A DNA stretch of 64,000 nucleotides. It comes from Saprospiraceae bacterium (lineage in GTDB: Bacteria; Bacteroidota; Bacteroidia; Chitinophagales; Saprospiraceae). The stretch lies in contig JADJYQ010000001.1 in assembly GCA_016719615.1 (NCBI GenBank), positions 284,501-348,500 of the forward strand, written 5' to 3'. Under the pieces are notes generated by a model. It saw only the letters and a program-made list of their open reading frames with translations. It was not told the DNA's origin and did no database searches. The position numbers were made by a program, and so were the translations under genes. Below, in pieces: positions 34,609 through 44,840 of the stretch (positions are counted from its first letter, which is position 1; each line of letters opens with the position of its first letter).

Positions 34609-37233
34609 ATGGAATGGGTTGAAAAATTAAAAAGCATTCTTCAGAAACTTCGTCATGAGTTTGTGTTTACAGATATTTTCTCTGGTAAATCCGCCACAGA
34701 CAAACCTTGGTTTTCACGATTTGTACATATATGTTGGAAATTATTTTTTGGAGGACTTTTCCTATTTTACATATGCCTTATTCTGGTGTCATTTGATAAT
34801 TTACCAACGTTTGAAGATCTTGAGAATCCCAATTATAATCAAGCTTCGATTATATATGCAAGTGATAAAAGTATTCTCGGAAAATTTTTTACAGAGAATA
34901 GAGAATTCCTACCCTATGATAGTATTAATAAGCAATTGGTGAATGCTTTACTGGCTACTGAAGATAACAGATATTATAATCATTCTGGAATAGATTTCCT
35001 GGCATTGGCTCGCGTTGCTGTCAGAACCATCATTTTGAATCAGCAAGAGGCTGGTGGAGGAAGTACGATCACACAACAATTGGCGAAATTACTTTTTGAA
35101 CGGCCTTCCCTCGAAGGAAAAAATACTTTTGTCAGAAAATTTTTACTGATACGTACAAAATTTAAAGAATGGTTAGTTGCATTAAAACTGGAGCGTAGGT
35201 ATACGAAGGAAGAAATTATTGCATTGTACCTTAATAAATTTGATTTTTTGTATGGAGCAAATGGTGTTCAGACGGCTTCTCAAACTTATTTTGGTAAAAA
35301 CCAAAAACATCTGGAAACGGAAGAAGCGGCCATGTTGATTGGGATGTTAAAAAATCCTACGCGATATAATCCAAAAAGATTTCCTAAACTGGCTTTAGGC
35401 AGGAGAAATACTGTATTGGAATTGATGTATGAAGATGGGCATATCAATAAAGAAAGTTACAAGCAATTAATAGAAAAAACAATAGACATTACTTTGTTTA
35501 AACGAGATTCACATTTGGAGGGAGTAGCTTTATATTTTCGTGCAGAACTTGCTAAATGGTTAAAAACTTTATTTGAGGATGAAAGGTATCGCAAACCAGA
35601 CGGTAGTCAGTACAATCCATTTCTGGATGGTTTAAAAATATATACGACAATAGACCCAGCATTTCAGGATGCTGCAGAAAAGGCTGCAAGAGATCACATG
35701 AAAAAAATCCAAAAGGCATATTTCAATGTATGGACCCAACAAGATCCATGGACTTATGATGCAGAAGATCCAATCCTGAAAATAAGAAAGGAGTCCCTCA
35801 ATCAATCGATCCGAGAAACGGAAAGGTATCAAGCCATTTGGAATAAATACTATGCAAGCCTTGTTTCACAATTGGAATCTGAAATCGGTAGTATAGATAT
35901 CAATGATAATACCATACAGCGGCTCTATAATGAAGACAAGAAAAAGGGTTTTCTAAAATCTGAATTGCAGAAAAAAGTGATCAATCAAACACAATATGAT
36001 TACTCTTTGAGAATCAAAAAATCAGCTTTGTGGCCGGAATTCAGTAAACGCTGGGTAGCATTTGAAAAAGAAATAAAGACTTCCATCACCACACCGGTAA
36101 AAATGGTAGTTTATGATTACAATACAACAGGAGAAAAAGATACTGTTATGAGTCCCCTCGATTCTATAAAATACCATCGAAAACATTTGCAAATTGGATC
36201 TTTGGCAGTTGATCCGCACACCGGAGAAATTAAAGCCTGGATTGGCGGCACCCATTTCAAGTATTTTAAATACGATCACGTAAATTCCCGAAGGCAAATA
36301 GGATCCACCTTTAAACCTTTTGTGTATACCACGGCCATTGCTTTGCAAGGGATTTCTCCCTGCAATGAATTTCAGGATATTCAGTACACCATTCCGGCTA
36401 ATGATCCAAATTTTGGTTTGCCTGAGCCCTGGTCACCTGGAAATGCTGGAGAAGATTTTAGTGGAGAAAGTATGAATTTATATAGAGCATTGGCGCTTTC
36501 AAAAAACTCGATTACAGTTAAACTGGTGATGTTACTGGGAAGTGTTGAACCCATAAGGGGTCTATTACATAATATGGGGATAGATTCCTCTTTGAAAAGA
36601 AAAGATGGTGGTTACCTGATTCCAAAATTCCCATCCATTGTTTTGGGATCTCCTGATTTATCGGTCATGGAAATGACAGGGGCTTATACCACATTTGCCA
36701 ACGAAGGTGTATACACAAAACCGTTTTTCGTTTCGAGAATTGAAGATAAAAATGGTAAAATTATTTATAAAAATACTACGGTTCACAATGTTGCTATTCC
36801 TCCAAATTATAATTATATTATGTTGGATTTGTTGAGAAGATCCGGGGGGTCGTATAGTTTGAAAACGCCTAATGGGGGTAAGACGGGAACAACCAATGAT
36901 TATGTTGATGGTTGGTATATGGGCGTTACACCTGATCTTGTGGTGGGTACATGGGTTGGTGGTGAAGATCCATGGATACGATTCTTAAGTTTAACTTTAG
37001 GGCAAGGATCTGTCATGGCAAAACCTTTTTTTGTAAATTTTATTTCAAGCCTGGAAGCCAATCCGGAATCAGGTTACAATCCCAATGTTCAGTTTAAACA
37101 TCCAAAGGGAGATTTAGGCATTGAGTTGGACTGTGAAGCTTTTAAAAAATTCATGCAATCCCACCATGGCGGAGAATCTAATGTACCAGGCAGTAACCCT
37201 AGCCGCAAGGATGAAATTTATGAAGATGAGTAA
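34609..37233 (+). CDS. Class A penicillin-binding protein (PBP1a-like)
   Basis: This bifunctional peptidoglycan synthase has one N-terminal transmembrane helix (near residues 42-64). The GT51 glycosyltransferase domain has EDNRYYNHSGID and GGSTITQQLAKLLF. The transpeptidase domain has SxxK STFK (Ser near 566), SxN SKNS and KTG in GGKTGTTNDYVDGWY (near 758). The 874-residue length includes a charged insert between domains (about 370-500). It is the last gene of the recQ-aroQ-aroB unit. Confidence 0.94.
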   Translation: MEWVEKLKSILQKLRHEFVFTDIFSGKSATDKPWFSRFVHICWKLFFGGLFLFYICLILVSFDNLPTFEDLENPNYNQASIIYASDKSILGKFFTENREFLPYDSINKQLVNALLATEDNRYYNHSGIDFLALARVAVRTIILNQQEAGGGSTITQQLAKLLFERPSLEGKNTFVRKFLLIRTKFKEWLVALKLERRYTKEEIIALYLNKFDFLYGANGVQTASQTYFGKNQKHLETEEAAMLIGMLKNPTRYNPKRFPKLALGRRNTVLELMYEDGHINKESYKQLIEKTIDITLFKRDSHLEGVALYFRAELAKWLKTLFEDERYRKPDGSQYNPFLDGLKIYTTIDPAFQDAAEKAARDHMKKIQKAYFNVWTQQDPWTYDAEDPILKIRKESLNQSIRETERYQAIWNKYYASLVSQLESEIGSIDINDNTIQRLYNEDKKKGFLKSELQKKVINQTQYDYSLRIKKSALWPEFSKRWVAFEKEIKTSITTPVKMVVYDYNTTGEKDTVMSPLDSIKYHRKHLQIGSLAVDPHTGEIKAWIGGTHFKYFKYDHVNSRRQIGSTFKPFVYTTAIALQGISPCNEFQDIQYTIPANDPNFGLPEPWSPGNAGEDFSGESMNLYRALALSKNSITVKLVMLLGSVEPIRGLLHNMGIDSSLKRKDGGYLIPKFPSIVLGSPDLSVMEMTGAYTTFANEGVYTKPFFVSRIEDKNGKIIYKNTTVHNVAIPPNYNYIMLDLLRRSGGSYSLKTPNGGKTGTTNDYVDGWYMGVTPDLVVGTWVGGEDPWIRFLSLTLGQGSVMAKPFFVNFISSLEANPESGYNPNVQFKHPKGDLGIELDCEAFKKFMQSHHGGESNVPGSNPSRKDEIYEDE

Positions 37234-37365
37234 ATTGTTAAAAATAAATTTACAAGTTCTGTAATAAGAGTGTTGAGAATTAAAATGACTTTTGCTCCTT
37301 ATGGATTTTAAACTAAGTTTGCAAATAAATGGGATTTGATTTTCTTAAATAATGTAGTATCATAA

Positions 37366-37719
37366 ATGAACAGATTCAGGATAAAAGATCTTTTAATTTG
37401 GAATGGTATAACACTTGTTGGAATTGGATTGATCGGATTTATTGCCAATAATTTTGTGCTGCATACCGGATTGACTCCAATCATTTCAGGCATTTTATTT
37501 ATCGTTTTAGCCGGTTTATGGAATCAACGGCGCGATCTCATTCAAAAAATCGGAATGACATTGGCTTTTATATTATCGATCGCTTTTATTTGGCCGTTTA
37601 TGAGGAATTTAGAACAGATGGATTACTGGGGGATGTTGCGCAGTGGTATCGAAATATTTACTTGTTTAACCACCGGAATAGGGGTGTACAAAATTTCAAA
37701 AATGCATGAAACCAAGTAG
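37366..37719 (+). CDS. Small membrane protein of unknown function
   Basis: I do not recognise a family. The 117 residues hold three to four hydrophobic segments (about 10-35, 38-58, 62-82 and 92-110), with a short charged start (MNRFRIKD). It overlaps the next gene by 14 nt, which supports translation and suggests co-expression with the HEAT-cyclophilin lipoprotein. Confidence 0.65.
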   Translation: MNRFRIKDLLIWNGITLVGIGLIGFIANNFVLHTGLTPIISGILFIVLAGLWNQRRDLIQKIGMTLAFILSIAFIWPFMRNLEQMDYWGMLRSGIEIFTCLTTGIGVYKISKMHETK

Positions 37720-39745
37720 CATTTTAATTGAGAAATTTTCTGGAACATTTAAAGCTTTGGCTTTTATTTTACTTCCTGCTTTGCTGGTTGTTTCCTGTTT
37801 TCCGCCCATTGAGGAAGATTTAACTCAAATAAAATATTCCCTCAAAGATCCGAATGTGCAAAATATTTTCGATGCACGGGATCACAGAAACAGTGATTCA
37901 TTATTTCTCTTTCTCAATCACCCTAAAGCCTCTTATAGATATTTGGCGGCAATTTCATTTGCCTCCTATAAAGATAGTTCTGCCATTGAAAAATTGCAAT
38001 CAGCATTAAAGGATCCCGTTGAGGAAGTAAGACAAGCTGTTGTTTTTTCATTGGGCCAAATCGGACATTCATCTGCTGAAGAATCTCTCATTCATGCATT
38101 TATCCCGGTTGATTCTTCGGGACCGTTTAATCTGACAAATGCAATGATTTTGGAAGCTCTGGGAAAATGTGGAACAGATTCTACCTTGAGGTTTATATGT
38201 GATATTTCGAGTTATGCTCCTGATGACACACTTCATGTATATGGACAAATGCTTGCTTTTTATAGATTTGGATTGCGCAATAAATTTTGTGACAAAGCTT
38301 TGGAGAAAATCATCAAAGTGGCCACAAATGATGGCTTTGACTCCAAATCCAGATTAATCGCATCACATTGTCTGCAACGTTTTCAGTTTTCGGAATTAAA
38401 CAATCATTTGGAAACGATCAGAAGAGCGTGCAATGAAGAAAAAGACCCTGAAATAAGAATGTGTTTGGTAAGCGCGCTGACCAAAATTTCGGGCAACACT
38501 GCATTAAACTCCATTGAGGAATTGTATTCGAGAGGATTGGATATAAGGATTCAGGCCAATTTATTAAAAGGCTTGAGCAACCATTCAAGTCTTCAGGCTC
38601 AGTTTTTTGCATTAAAAGCCGTGCAAAATCCGTCTGTTGCAGTTGCATCCCTAGCCGCTGAATACCTGGTAGCAAAAGGCAGCTCTGAGATTTTTGAAGA
38701 ACTTAAAAAAATAGCAGAGCAAAAAACATTGCCTTGGCAGGTAAGAGCTGTAATCTTTCAAGCAGCACTAAAACATATTCCCAATTTTATGGTGATCACG
38801 CGAAATGAACTTTTATACACCATAAAAACTAATATTTCACAGACCAAGAACCCATACGAAAAGGCTGCTTATGTTAAAGCTTTATCGCAAGTATCTAAAG
38901 AATTGCCAAACATTCTTTCATACAGTCATGCAAAGCAGCATCCTTTTGTAGAAGTGACTATAGCACAAGCGATTGAAAATATTCTCAACAAGCCTGATTT
39001 TTATTTCATTTTTAAGGGATCTTCAAATCCAATTTATAGATTGCTGGGAGATTATTTCAATAAACAATGCGACAAAGCAGATCCTGGAACACTTGCGATT
39101 GTCGCATCCATTTTTAAAAAGCAAAGTATCTTTCCCAAAAAGTATTTCAATGCAGACTCAATGTTGGTTCTTGCACGCCAGAAATTGAAACTTCCCAGAG
39201 ATATGGAAACGTATAATGAATTAAGTGAAACCATTGCAAAATGGAGTCAAACTAATTTTCATCCACTCACTCCTGCATTTAATCAGCCGATAGATTGGAA
39301 CGTTTTGACTGCATACAAGGATACAATTGAAGTAAAAATGATTACCAATAAAGGTGATTTGCATTTAGAAATATATCCTTCACTTGCTCCGGGTTCCGTT
39401 CTCAATTTTATCAAACTTGTAAATGACGGGTTTTATAAAGACAAATCATTTCATAGGGTCGTGCCAAATTTTGTAATACAATCAGGCTGCCCCAGAGGAG
39501 ATGGCTATGGCTCATTAGACTATTCGATACGAAGCGAAATTAGTTTTATGAATTACCAACAATCAGGGATGATAGGAATGGCAAGCGCAGGACCTGATAC
39601 AGAAGGAACCCAGTTCTTTATAACACATTCACCAGCGCCTCATCTTGATGGACGTTATAGTATCATGGGTAAGTTAAAGAGCGGGCATGATATTTTATGG
39701 AGTATTTATCAGGGCGATGTGATACAAAATGTTGAAATAAAATAA
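37706..39745 (+). CDS. Lipoprotein with HEAT repeats fused to a cyclophilin-type PPIase
   Basis: The signal sequence ends with lipobox VVSC (Cys near residue 32), so it is probably lipid-anchored outside the inner membrane. Residues 60-500 are helical HEAT-like repeats (DPVEEVRQAVVFSLGQIG is the clearest). Residues ~545-679 are a cyclophilin domain with FHRVVPNFVIQSGCPRGDG, GMIGMASAGPDTEGTQFFI and LDGRYSIMGKL, including the catalytic Arg in FHRV. It probably assists folding of secreted or outer-membrane proteins, with HEAT repeats for client binding. That role is inferred. Confidence 0.88.
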   Translation: MKPSSILIEKFSGTFKALAFILLPALLVVSCFPPIEEDLTQIKYSLKDPNVQNIFDARDHRNSDSLFLFLNHPKASYRYLAAISFASYKDSSAIEKLQSALKDPVEEVRQAVVFSLGQIGHSSAEESLIHAFIPVDSSGPFNLTNAMILEALGKCGTDSTLRFICDISSYAPDDTLHVYGQMLAFYRFGLRNKFCDKALEKIIKVATNDGFDSKSRLIASHCLQRFQFSELNNHLETIRRACNEEKDPEIRMCLVSALTKISGNTALNSIEELYSRGLDIRIQANLLKGLSNHSSLQAQFFALKAVQNPSVAVASLAAEYLVAKGSSEIFEELKKIAEQKTLPWQVRAVIFQAALKHIPNFMVITRNELLYTIKTNISQTKNPYEKAAYVKALSQVSKELPNILSYSHAKQHPFVEVTIAQAIENILNKPDFYFIFKGSSNPIYRLLGDYFNKQCDKADPGTLAIVASIFKKQSIFPKKYFNADSMLVLARQKLKLPRDMETYNELSETIAKWSQTNFHPLTPAFNQPIDWNVLTAYKDTIEVKMITNKGDLHLEIYPSLAPGSVLNFIKLVNDGFYKDKSFHRVVPNFVIQSGCPRGDGYGSLDYSIRSEISFMNYQQSGMIGMASAGPDTEGTQFFITHSPAPHLDGRYSIMGKLKSGHDILWSIYQGDVIQNVEIK

Positions 39746-39762
39746 TCAATAAAATATAAACA

Positions 39763-40872
39763 ATGAAAAATACACCACTTACTGAAAAGCATATTGCACT
39801 TTCTGCGAAAATGGCTGAATTTGCAGGATACAATATGCCTATTTCTTATTCAGGTATTAAAGAAGAGCACGATGCTGTCAGAAATAGAGCAGGAATTTTT
39901 GATGTTAGCCATATGGGCGAATTTATCGTTAAAGGCAAACAAGCCCTGGATCTGGTACAGAAAGTTACGTCTAATGATGTTTCCAAATTAAAGATTGGAC
40001 AAGCACAATATTCGTGTTTACCGAATAGAAGTGGCGGAATCGTTGATGATTTATTGGTTTATAGATTATCTGAGGAGATGTGCAATGAGGGTGAACAGGC
40101 ATTTATGCTGGTAGTGAATGCTTCCAATATAGATAAAGATTGGAATTGGATCCATGACGCAAATTCTTTTGATACGCGATTGGTAAATATCTCTGAACAA
40201 ACAGGCTTAATCGCTCTTCAGGGACCCAAAGCAATTGACATTCTTCAAAAACTAACAGATGTTAGTCTATCAGAAATCAAATATTACCACTTTGAGAAAG
40301 GTCGTGTTGCAGGTATGGATAATATACTCATCTCTGCTACAGGTTATACAGGTGCTGGAGGATTTGAACTATATGCTGAAAATGCGCAAATAGCTACACT
40401 ATGGGATCATATCATTGAAGCAGGAAGTGAATATGGATTGATTCCTGCAGGATTAGGCGCCAGGGATACTTTAAGATTGGAAATGGGTTTTTGTCTTTAT
40501 GGAAATGATATTGATGACACCACCTCACCATTAGAAGCTGGTTTAGCTTGGATAACCAAATTAGATAAAGCTGATTTTATTGGAAAGGATTGGATGAAAG
40601 CGCAAAAACAAAGCGGCTTGAAAAGAAAATTAGTAGGATTTATAGTAGCAGATCGAAGAGTTCCTAGACATGGATATCCGGTTTTGGACGAGCAAGGTAA
40701 TGAAATTGGTGTGGTTACTTCAGGCACTTCATCACCTTCCTTGAATATTCCAATTGGAATGGCCTATGTACCTATAGAATATGCAATAGAAGGAAGTCCT
40801 ATTTTTATTTCTGTTGGAAGCAAGTCCTTGGCAGCTAAGGTCACAAAATTGCCTTTTTATACTATTCGTTAA
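39763..40872 (+). CDS. gcvT: Glycine cleavage system aminomethyltransferase (T protein)
   Basis: GcvT takes the aminomethyl group from lipoylated GcvH and makes 5,10-methylene-THF and ammonia. It has FAGYNMPISYSG, VSHMGEFIVKG (near residues 46-56), QAQYSCLPNRSGGIVDDL with the substrate Asp, TGYTGAGGFELYAEN and GARDTLRLEMGFCLYGNDI. The length of 369 is normal. No gcvH or gcvP is next to it, and no glycine-riboswitch-like structure is visible in the 17 bp upstream. Confidence 0.95.
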   Translation: MKNTPLTEKHIALSAKMAEFAGYNMPISYSGIKEEHDAVRNRAGIFDVSHMGEFIVKGKQALDLVQKVTSNDVSKLKIGQAQYSCLPNRSGGIVDDLLVYRLSEEMCNEGEQAFMLVVNASNIDKDWNWIHDANSFDTRLVNISEQTGLIALQGPKAIDILQKLTDVSLSEIKYYHFEKGRVAGMDNILISATGYTGAGGFELYAENAQIATLWDHIIEAGSEYGLIPAGLGARDTLRLEMGFCLYGNDIDDTTSPLEAGLAWITKLDKADFIGKDWMKAQKQSGLKRKLVGFIVADRRVPRHGYPVLDEQGNEIGVVTSGTSSPSLNIPIGMAYVPIEYAIEGSPIFISVGSKSLAAKVTKLPFYTIR

Positions 40873-40935
40873 ATTTTATTAATGAAAATTTAAACCTTTT
40901 TTGCTTTCATTGCTTAGTAGCTTAAAGAATTAGGC

Positions 40936-41433
40936 TTGGAGTACCTGGAGTGTAAGCAGAAATTTTTAGATACCTGGGGGCGATTGGGTCCACAATGGGG
41001 TATTAATAAAACCATGGCACAAATTCATGCTCTTTTGTTAATCTCTGTTGAGCCTTTAAATGTAGAGCAGGTTTTTTTAGAACTGAAAATTTCTAAGGGA
41101 AATGCTCACATGAATATAAAAACATTGATGGATTGGGGTTTGATCTATAAGGATTGCAGGGAAGGATGCAGGTGCGAATATTATGTAGCTGAAAAAAATC
41201 TGCACCAAATTTTCAAACAAATATTAATACATCGCAAAAAAAGAGAGTTGGATCCCATTCTTGAAGAGCTAGATGAAATCGTCGCTTGTACAGAAAAATG
41301 CGAAAAAAGCAAGGAATTCAGAAAGATGCTGGTCGAGCTTAAAGACTTTACATATAAGGCAGATCATGCCCTGGAACTCCTGACGCGCACAGATTCTCAC
41401 TGGTTCTATAATACTCTTATGAAAATGCTTTGA
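40936..41433 (+). CDS. GbsR/MarR-family transcriptional regulator
   Basis: This winged-helix regulator is of the GbsR-like branch common in Bacteroidota. It has FLDTWGRLGPQWGINKTMAQIHALLLIS (read in two parts), KISKGNAHMNIKTLMDWGL as the recognition region, and a helical dimerisation tail. There is no in-frame ATG before the conserved start, and a stop lies just upstream, so translation must begin at TTG 40936. Its target and ligand are unknown. It is followed closely by a DUF1015 gene. Confidence 0.85.
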   Translation: MEYLECKQKFLDTWGRLGPQWGINKTMAQIHALLLISVEPLNVEQVFLELKISKGNAHMNIKTLMDWGLIYKDCREGCRCEYYVAEKNLHQIFKQILIHRKKRELDPILEELDEIVACTEKCEKSKEFRKMLVELKDFTYKADHALELLTRTDSHWFYNTLMKML

Positions 41434-41444
41434 TTTGATATGAA

Positions 41445-42596
41445 TTGGCGAACTTTAGGCCTCTAAATTGGAACAGTGTGAATATCAAACCTTTTCATTA
41501 TTTGCATCCGGATTATTCAAAAATAGCAGATGTTGAAAATTTTGTAGATCAATGCCGTGGGTTGTATCCGGATTTCCAAAAAGAGGGTATGTACCAGGTT
41601 GGTGCTGAAAAATCTATTTTTGTTTACAGAATTAAAACCAAAACGAGTTTATATCACGGTATTATTGCTGCGGTTGATATTCATGATTACTTGAAGGGAC
41701 TGATAAAAAAGCATGAAAATACCCTGACCCAACAAGAAGACAATATCAGTAAATTGATGATCGAAAGACAAGCAATTATTAAACCGGTGTTGATTGCATA
41801 CAATGAAAATAAAAAAATAAAAGACCTTATCGCAAAATGTTTTTTAGGCGTCAAGCCAAAGTTTAAAATCAAGTTTGAAAAGGATGACCAGATTCATGAA
41901 TTCTTTGAAGTAGACGACAAAAGTAAAATAAGCCTGTTCCAAAAAGAATTTAAAACAAAAGTTAAAAAAGCTTATATCGCAGATGGTCACCACAGAATGG
42001 CTTCTATAGGAAAGTTTTTATTGCAAAATCCTGAATTGGGAAAACAGAGTCTTAGCCATATCATGTGTGCATTGTTTGATTTTACAGAGTTAAATATTTT
42101 TCCTTACAATAGAATTATTAAGGCTTTAGATCTTTACAACATACATGAATTGTCTAAATTCCTGAGTAAGTATGCCATTATTACTCCCCTTAAAAAGCCG
42201 AGAAAAAGTAAGCAAAAACATGAGATTGTATTTGTATCTCTGGAAAAGAGTTTTGCATTTCAATGGAACAAAGATGTTATTCAGTACTTTAAGCAAAAAA
42301 ACGGTATTGCATTTGATATCGATATTTTTAATGAGTTGCTATTACATGATTTATTGAATATTGAAAACGTACGGTCAAGTGACAGGATAGCATATTCAGA
42401 AGGTGTTAAATCTGTAAAACTTATTATAAAAACCCTTCAGACAAAACAAGACACAGTTGGTTTCATCTTTTATCCGGTGTTGAAACGCGACTTTGTTAAA
42501 GTAGCGGATGATCACATGGTGCTGCCTCCTAAAAGCACCTGGTTTGAACCGAGAATCAGAAATGGTATTATCGTGCAGGACTTAGATATAGGATGA
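41445..42596 (+). CDS. DUF1015 family protein, short N-terminus
   Basis: This is a cytoplasmic protein of unknown function. It has IIAAVDIHDY, LIKKHENTL, KAYIADGHHRMAS (near residues 178-190) and a C-terminal MVLPPKSTWFEPR, all typical of DUF1015. The only workable start is TTG 41445, 11 nt after the regulator gene. The start MANFRPLN resembles the family start, but the next ~30 residues usually seen (with a conserved RP and PYY/PYD) seem to be missing before NIKPFHYLHPDY. This could be an internal deletion or a natural short form. Confidence 0.8.
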   Translation: MANFRPLNWNSVNIKPFHYLHPDYSKIADVENFVDQCRGLYPDFQKEGMYQVGAEKSIFVYRIKTKTSLYHGIIAAVDIHDYLKGLIKKHENTLTQQEDNISKLMIERQAIIKPVLIAYNENKKIKDLIAKCFLGVKPKFKIKFEKDDQIHEFFEVDDKSKISLFQKEFKTKVKKAYIADGHHRMASIGKFLLQNPELGKQSLSHIMCALFDFTELNIFPYNRIIKALDLYNIHELSKFLSKYAIITPLKKPRKSKQKHEIVFVSLEKSFAFQWNKDVIQYFKQKNGIAFDIDIFNELLLHDLLNIENVRSSDRIAYSEGVKSVKLIIKTLQTKQDTVGFIFYPVLKRDFVKVADDHMVLPPKSTWFEPRIRNGIIVQDLDIG

Positions 42597-42820
42597 GCAA
42601 TGATGCTCTTACGTGGCATCACCAAAGATCCGGGTTTAAATTCTGTTCATCCGGATAATTATTTTATTCATGATCAAGTAATCAACTAACTACTTATAAC
42701 TGTAAAATGGGAGTAGTATAATTGTTTAATACATATGAGAACAGATCACGTGAGATTGACAAAGATTGTTAAAAAAGGAAGATTAAAGTTTCAAGCACCA
42801 TTGCAAATTAATTGTAAATA

Positions 42821-44005
42821 ATGAATTTAAAATTAACCGCGGATTACATTCACGATGGTATTGAAGGATTTAAGCGACATCATATATTGATCGTCGATCA
42901 CCAATACAAGATTCTCGATTTTTATCAAGGCAGCGAAGTTGAATTAAAAGAATGCATCTACTATCCGGGCCTCCTGACTCCAGGTTTTGTAAATGCCCAT
43001 TGTCATTTGGAGCTGTCTCATTTGCGGGGTAAATTTCAAACAGGAACCAAATTGATTCCTTTTTTAAAAAACGTTGTGAGTACCAGGGATGAAGAGAAGG
43101 AGGCAATTCAAAAAGCAATAGTAGAAGCAGATCAGGAAATGTATCGCGAGGGAATAGTGGCAGTTGGCGATATTTCAAATAAATCTGACACAATTGATGT
43201 CAAAAAAATAAGTAAACTAAAATATTATACTTTTATTGAAGCTTTTGATTTCTTGCAAAACTCGCTTACAGAATCCCTATTTGGAAATTACGCTGAGGTA
43301 TATAAATCTTACGGTGATTTGCCTAAGTCGATGGTTGCACATGCAGCCTACAGCGTTACACCTGGATTGTTTAAAAAGATTGCTGCAATAAACAATACGC
43401 AAAACAGCATTATGAGTGTCCACAATCAGGAATCTGAGGACGATGATTTGTTATTTCTGTCAAAGTCTGGTGGATTTCCCGATTTTTGGGAGTCATTTGG
43501 ATTTTCGATGAGTGCTTTCGAGGCCAATGGAATGGACTCTGTGAATTATCTAATGGATCATTTGACGAAAGACAGGCCTGTATTATTTGTTCATAATACC
43601 CGTTCCGAAAAACATCATATCGAACGATTAATGAAATGGAATACCCAAAGTTATTTCGTGACTTGTCCTAATGCCAATTTATTTATCGAAAACGCTTTGC
43701 CAAATTATAAAAACTTTATCGAAATGGGTGCAACAATAGCAATTGGAACAGATAGTTTAAGTTCTAATTGGAAACTTTCGATACTTTCAGAGTTGCAAAC
43801 TCTTTTAAAATTTAATGCATGGTTGAATTTGGAAACAGTTTTAAAGTGGGCAACTTACAATGGGGCAAAAGCACTCGGCATGGATGCCCATATGGGCAGT
43901 ATACAAAAGCATAAAACGCCGGGGATCAATTGGATTCAGGAAGTATATGAAAATGCAGGATCTCTTAAAATAAACGAGACTGCCAGAGTCCATAAAATCT
44001 TCTGA
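42821..44005 (+). CDS. Amidohydrolase family protein
   Basis: This is a metal-dependent hydrolase of the cytosine-deaminase/chlorohydrolase group. The metal-binding His pair is in NAHCHLELSHL (near residues 58-68), a further His in AHAAYSVTP, another in SVHNQESE, and the Asp in AIGTDSLSSN (near 305). This subgroup is widespread in Bacteroidota without a settled substrate. It ends exactly where the convergent lipoprotein gene ends, with no bases between the two stops. Confidence 0.87.
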   Translation: MNLKLTADYIHDGIEGFKRHHILIVDHQYKILDFYQGSEVELKECIYYPGLLTPGFVNAHCHLELSHLRGKFQTGTKLIPFLKNVVSTRDEEKEAIQKAIVEADQEMYREGIVAVGDISNKSDTIDVKKISKLKYYTFIEAFDFLQNSLTESLFGNYAEVYKSYGDLPKSMVAHAAYSVTPGLFKKIAAINNTQNSIMSVHNQESEDDDLLFLSKSGGFPDFWESFGFSMSAFEANGMDSVNYLMDHLTKDRPVLFVHNTRSEKHHIERLMKWNTQSYFVTCPNANLFIENALPNYKNFIEMGATIAIGTDSLSSNWKLSILSELQTLLKFNAWLNLETVLKWATYNGAKALGMDAHMGSIQKHKTPGINWIQEVYENAGSLKINETARVHKIF

Positions 44006-44626
44006 TTATTTGCGATTAAAAATCAACCGGTATTTGTCATGGACAAGTACAAATCCTTTAGGGCTCTTTTCCAGAATCTGATAGGTTTGTACAACGACTC
44101 CCTGATCATCTTTAAAGGTTATTGAATCATTTTGGACTTCCCATGCAGAACCTACAAATTGAATTTTATTGGCAATGTCTGAACTGGTAACAATTTTGCC
44201 ATTTTCCAATAGTTCAATATCTAATTTTATTTTTTGAATCAGGCTTTCTGTAAAATCCATAGCTCCCGTTGCAACGTCGCCGGCAGCCTCACCCAGGAGT
44301 ATTCCTAATTCTCCTAAATCTTTCCCGAAGCTGGCCATTGATTTTGCAAAAGATTTTGCAAAGTATTCCATTTTGCCTTCAAAGCTTGATGTATCAATAA
44401 ATGCAGTGTCCATTTTCACATCTACTTCTTCTTTTACTTTTGCAATATCATCTTTAGCTTTTGTCAATGCTTCTGTGATACTATCTCTGACAGCTTGTTT
44501 ATTAAAATTTTTTTGATCTAATTCCAAATGAACTGAATATTTTCCGACCATTTCTGAAGGTTTTACTTCTGGCTTTTTACAAGCCAGAGTGGTGATGAAA
44601 AAGAGAACAATTCCAATTCTTAACAT
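44006..44626 (-). CDS. Hypothetical lipoprotein
   Basis: I do not recognise a family. I place the start at ATG 44626 because MLRIGIVLFFITTLACKKP is a clean lipoprotein signal (lipobox TLAC), whereas the longer frame adds 17 residues before it. The mature part has a lipocalin-like beginning (MVGKYSVHLELD), a long charged helix (about residues 45-130 of the longer frame) with several alanine and lysine repeats, and a beta-rich end. It shares no spacer with the convergent amidohydrolase gene. Confidence 0.7.
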   Translation of the reverse strand: MLRIGIVLFFITTLACKKPEVKPSEMVGKYSVHLELDQKNFNKQAVRDSITEALTKAKDDIAKVKEEVDVKMDTAFIDTSSFEGKMEYFAKSFAKSMASFGKDLGELGILLGEAAGDVATGAMDFTESLIQKIKLDIELLENGKIVTSSDIANKIQFVGSAWEVQNDSITFKDDQGVVVQTYQILEKSPKGFVLVHDKYRLIFNRK

Positions 44627-44840
44627 GAGGATCCGCTTTGTTAAATCGGCATAAAGGTAGGAAACGTTTGCCATCACAAATTAGTTCCCAAACCCCATGA
44701 TAACATAAAATATTGAATTTATTAAATTGTTACGCATTCCCGGCAGTTGAGAAATTTAATTTGGATCAAATCGATTAATTAACATTATTTTATTGAGAAT
44801 CCTTAAATTAGAGAATTATTTTTGAACTTAAATTCTTGGT

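Noticed and set aside
42600..42689. Short ORF of about 29 residues between DUF1015 and the amidohydrolase
   Set aside because: It is too short, with no motif and no clear start signal.
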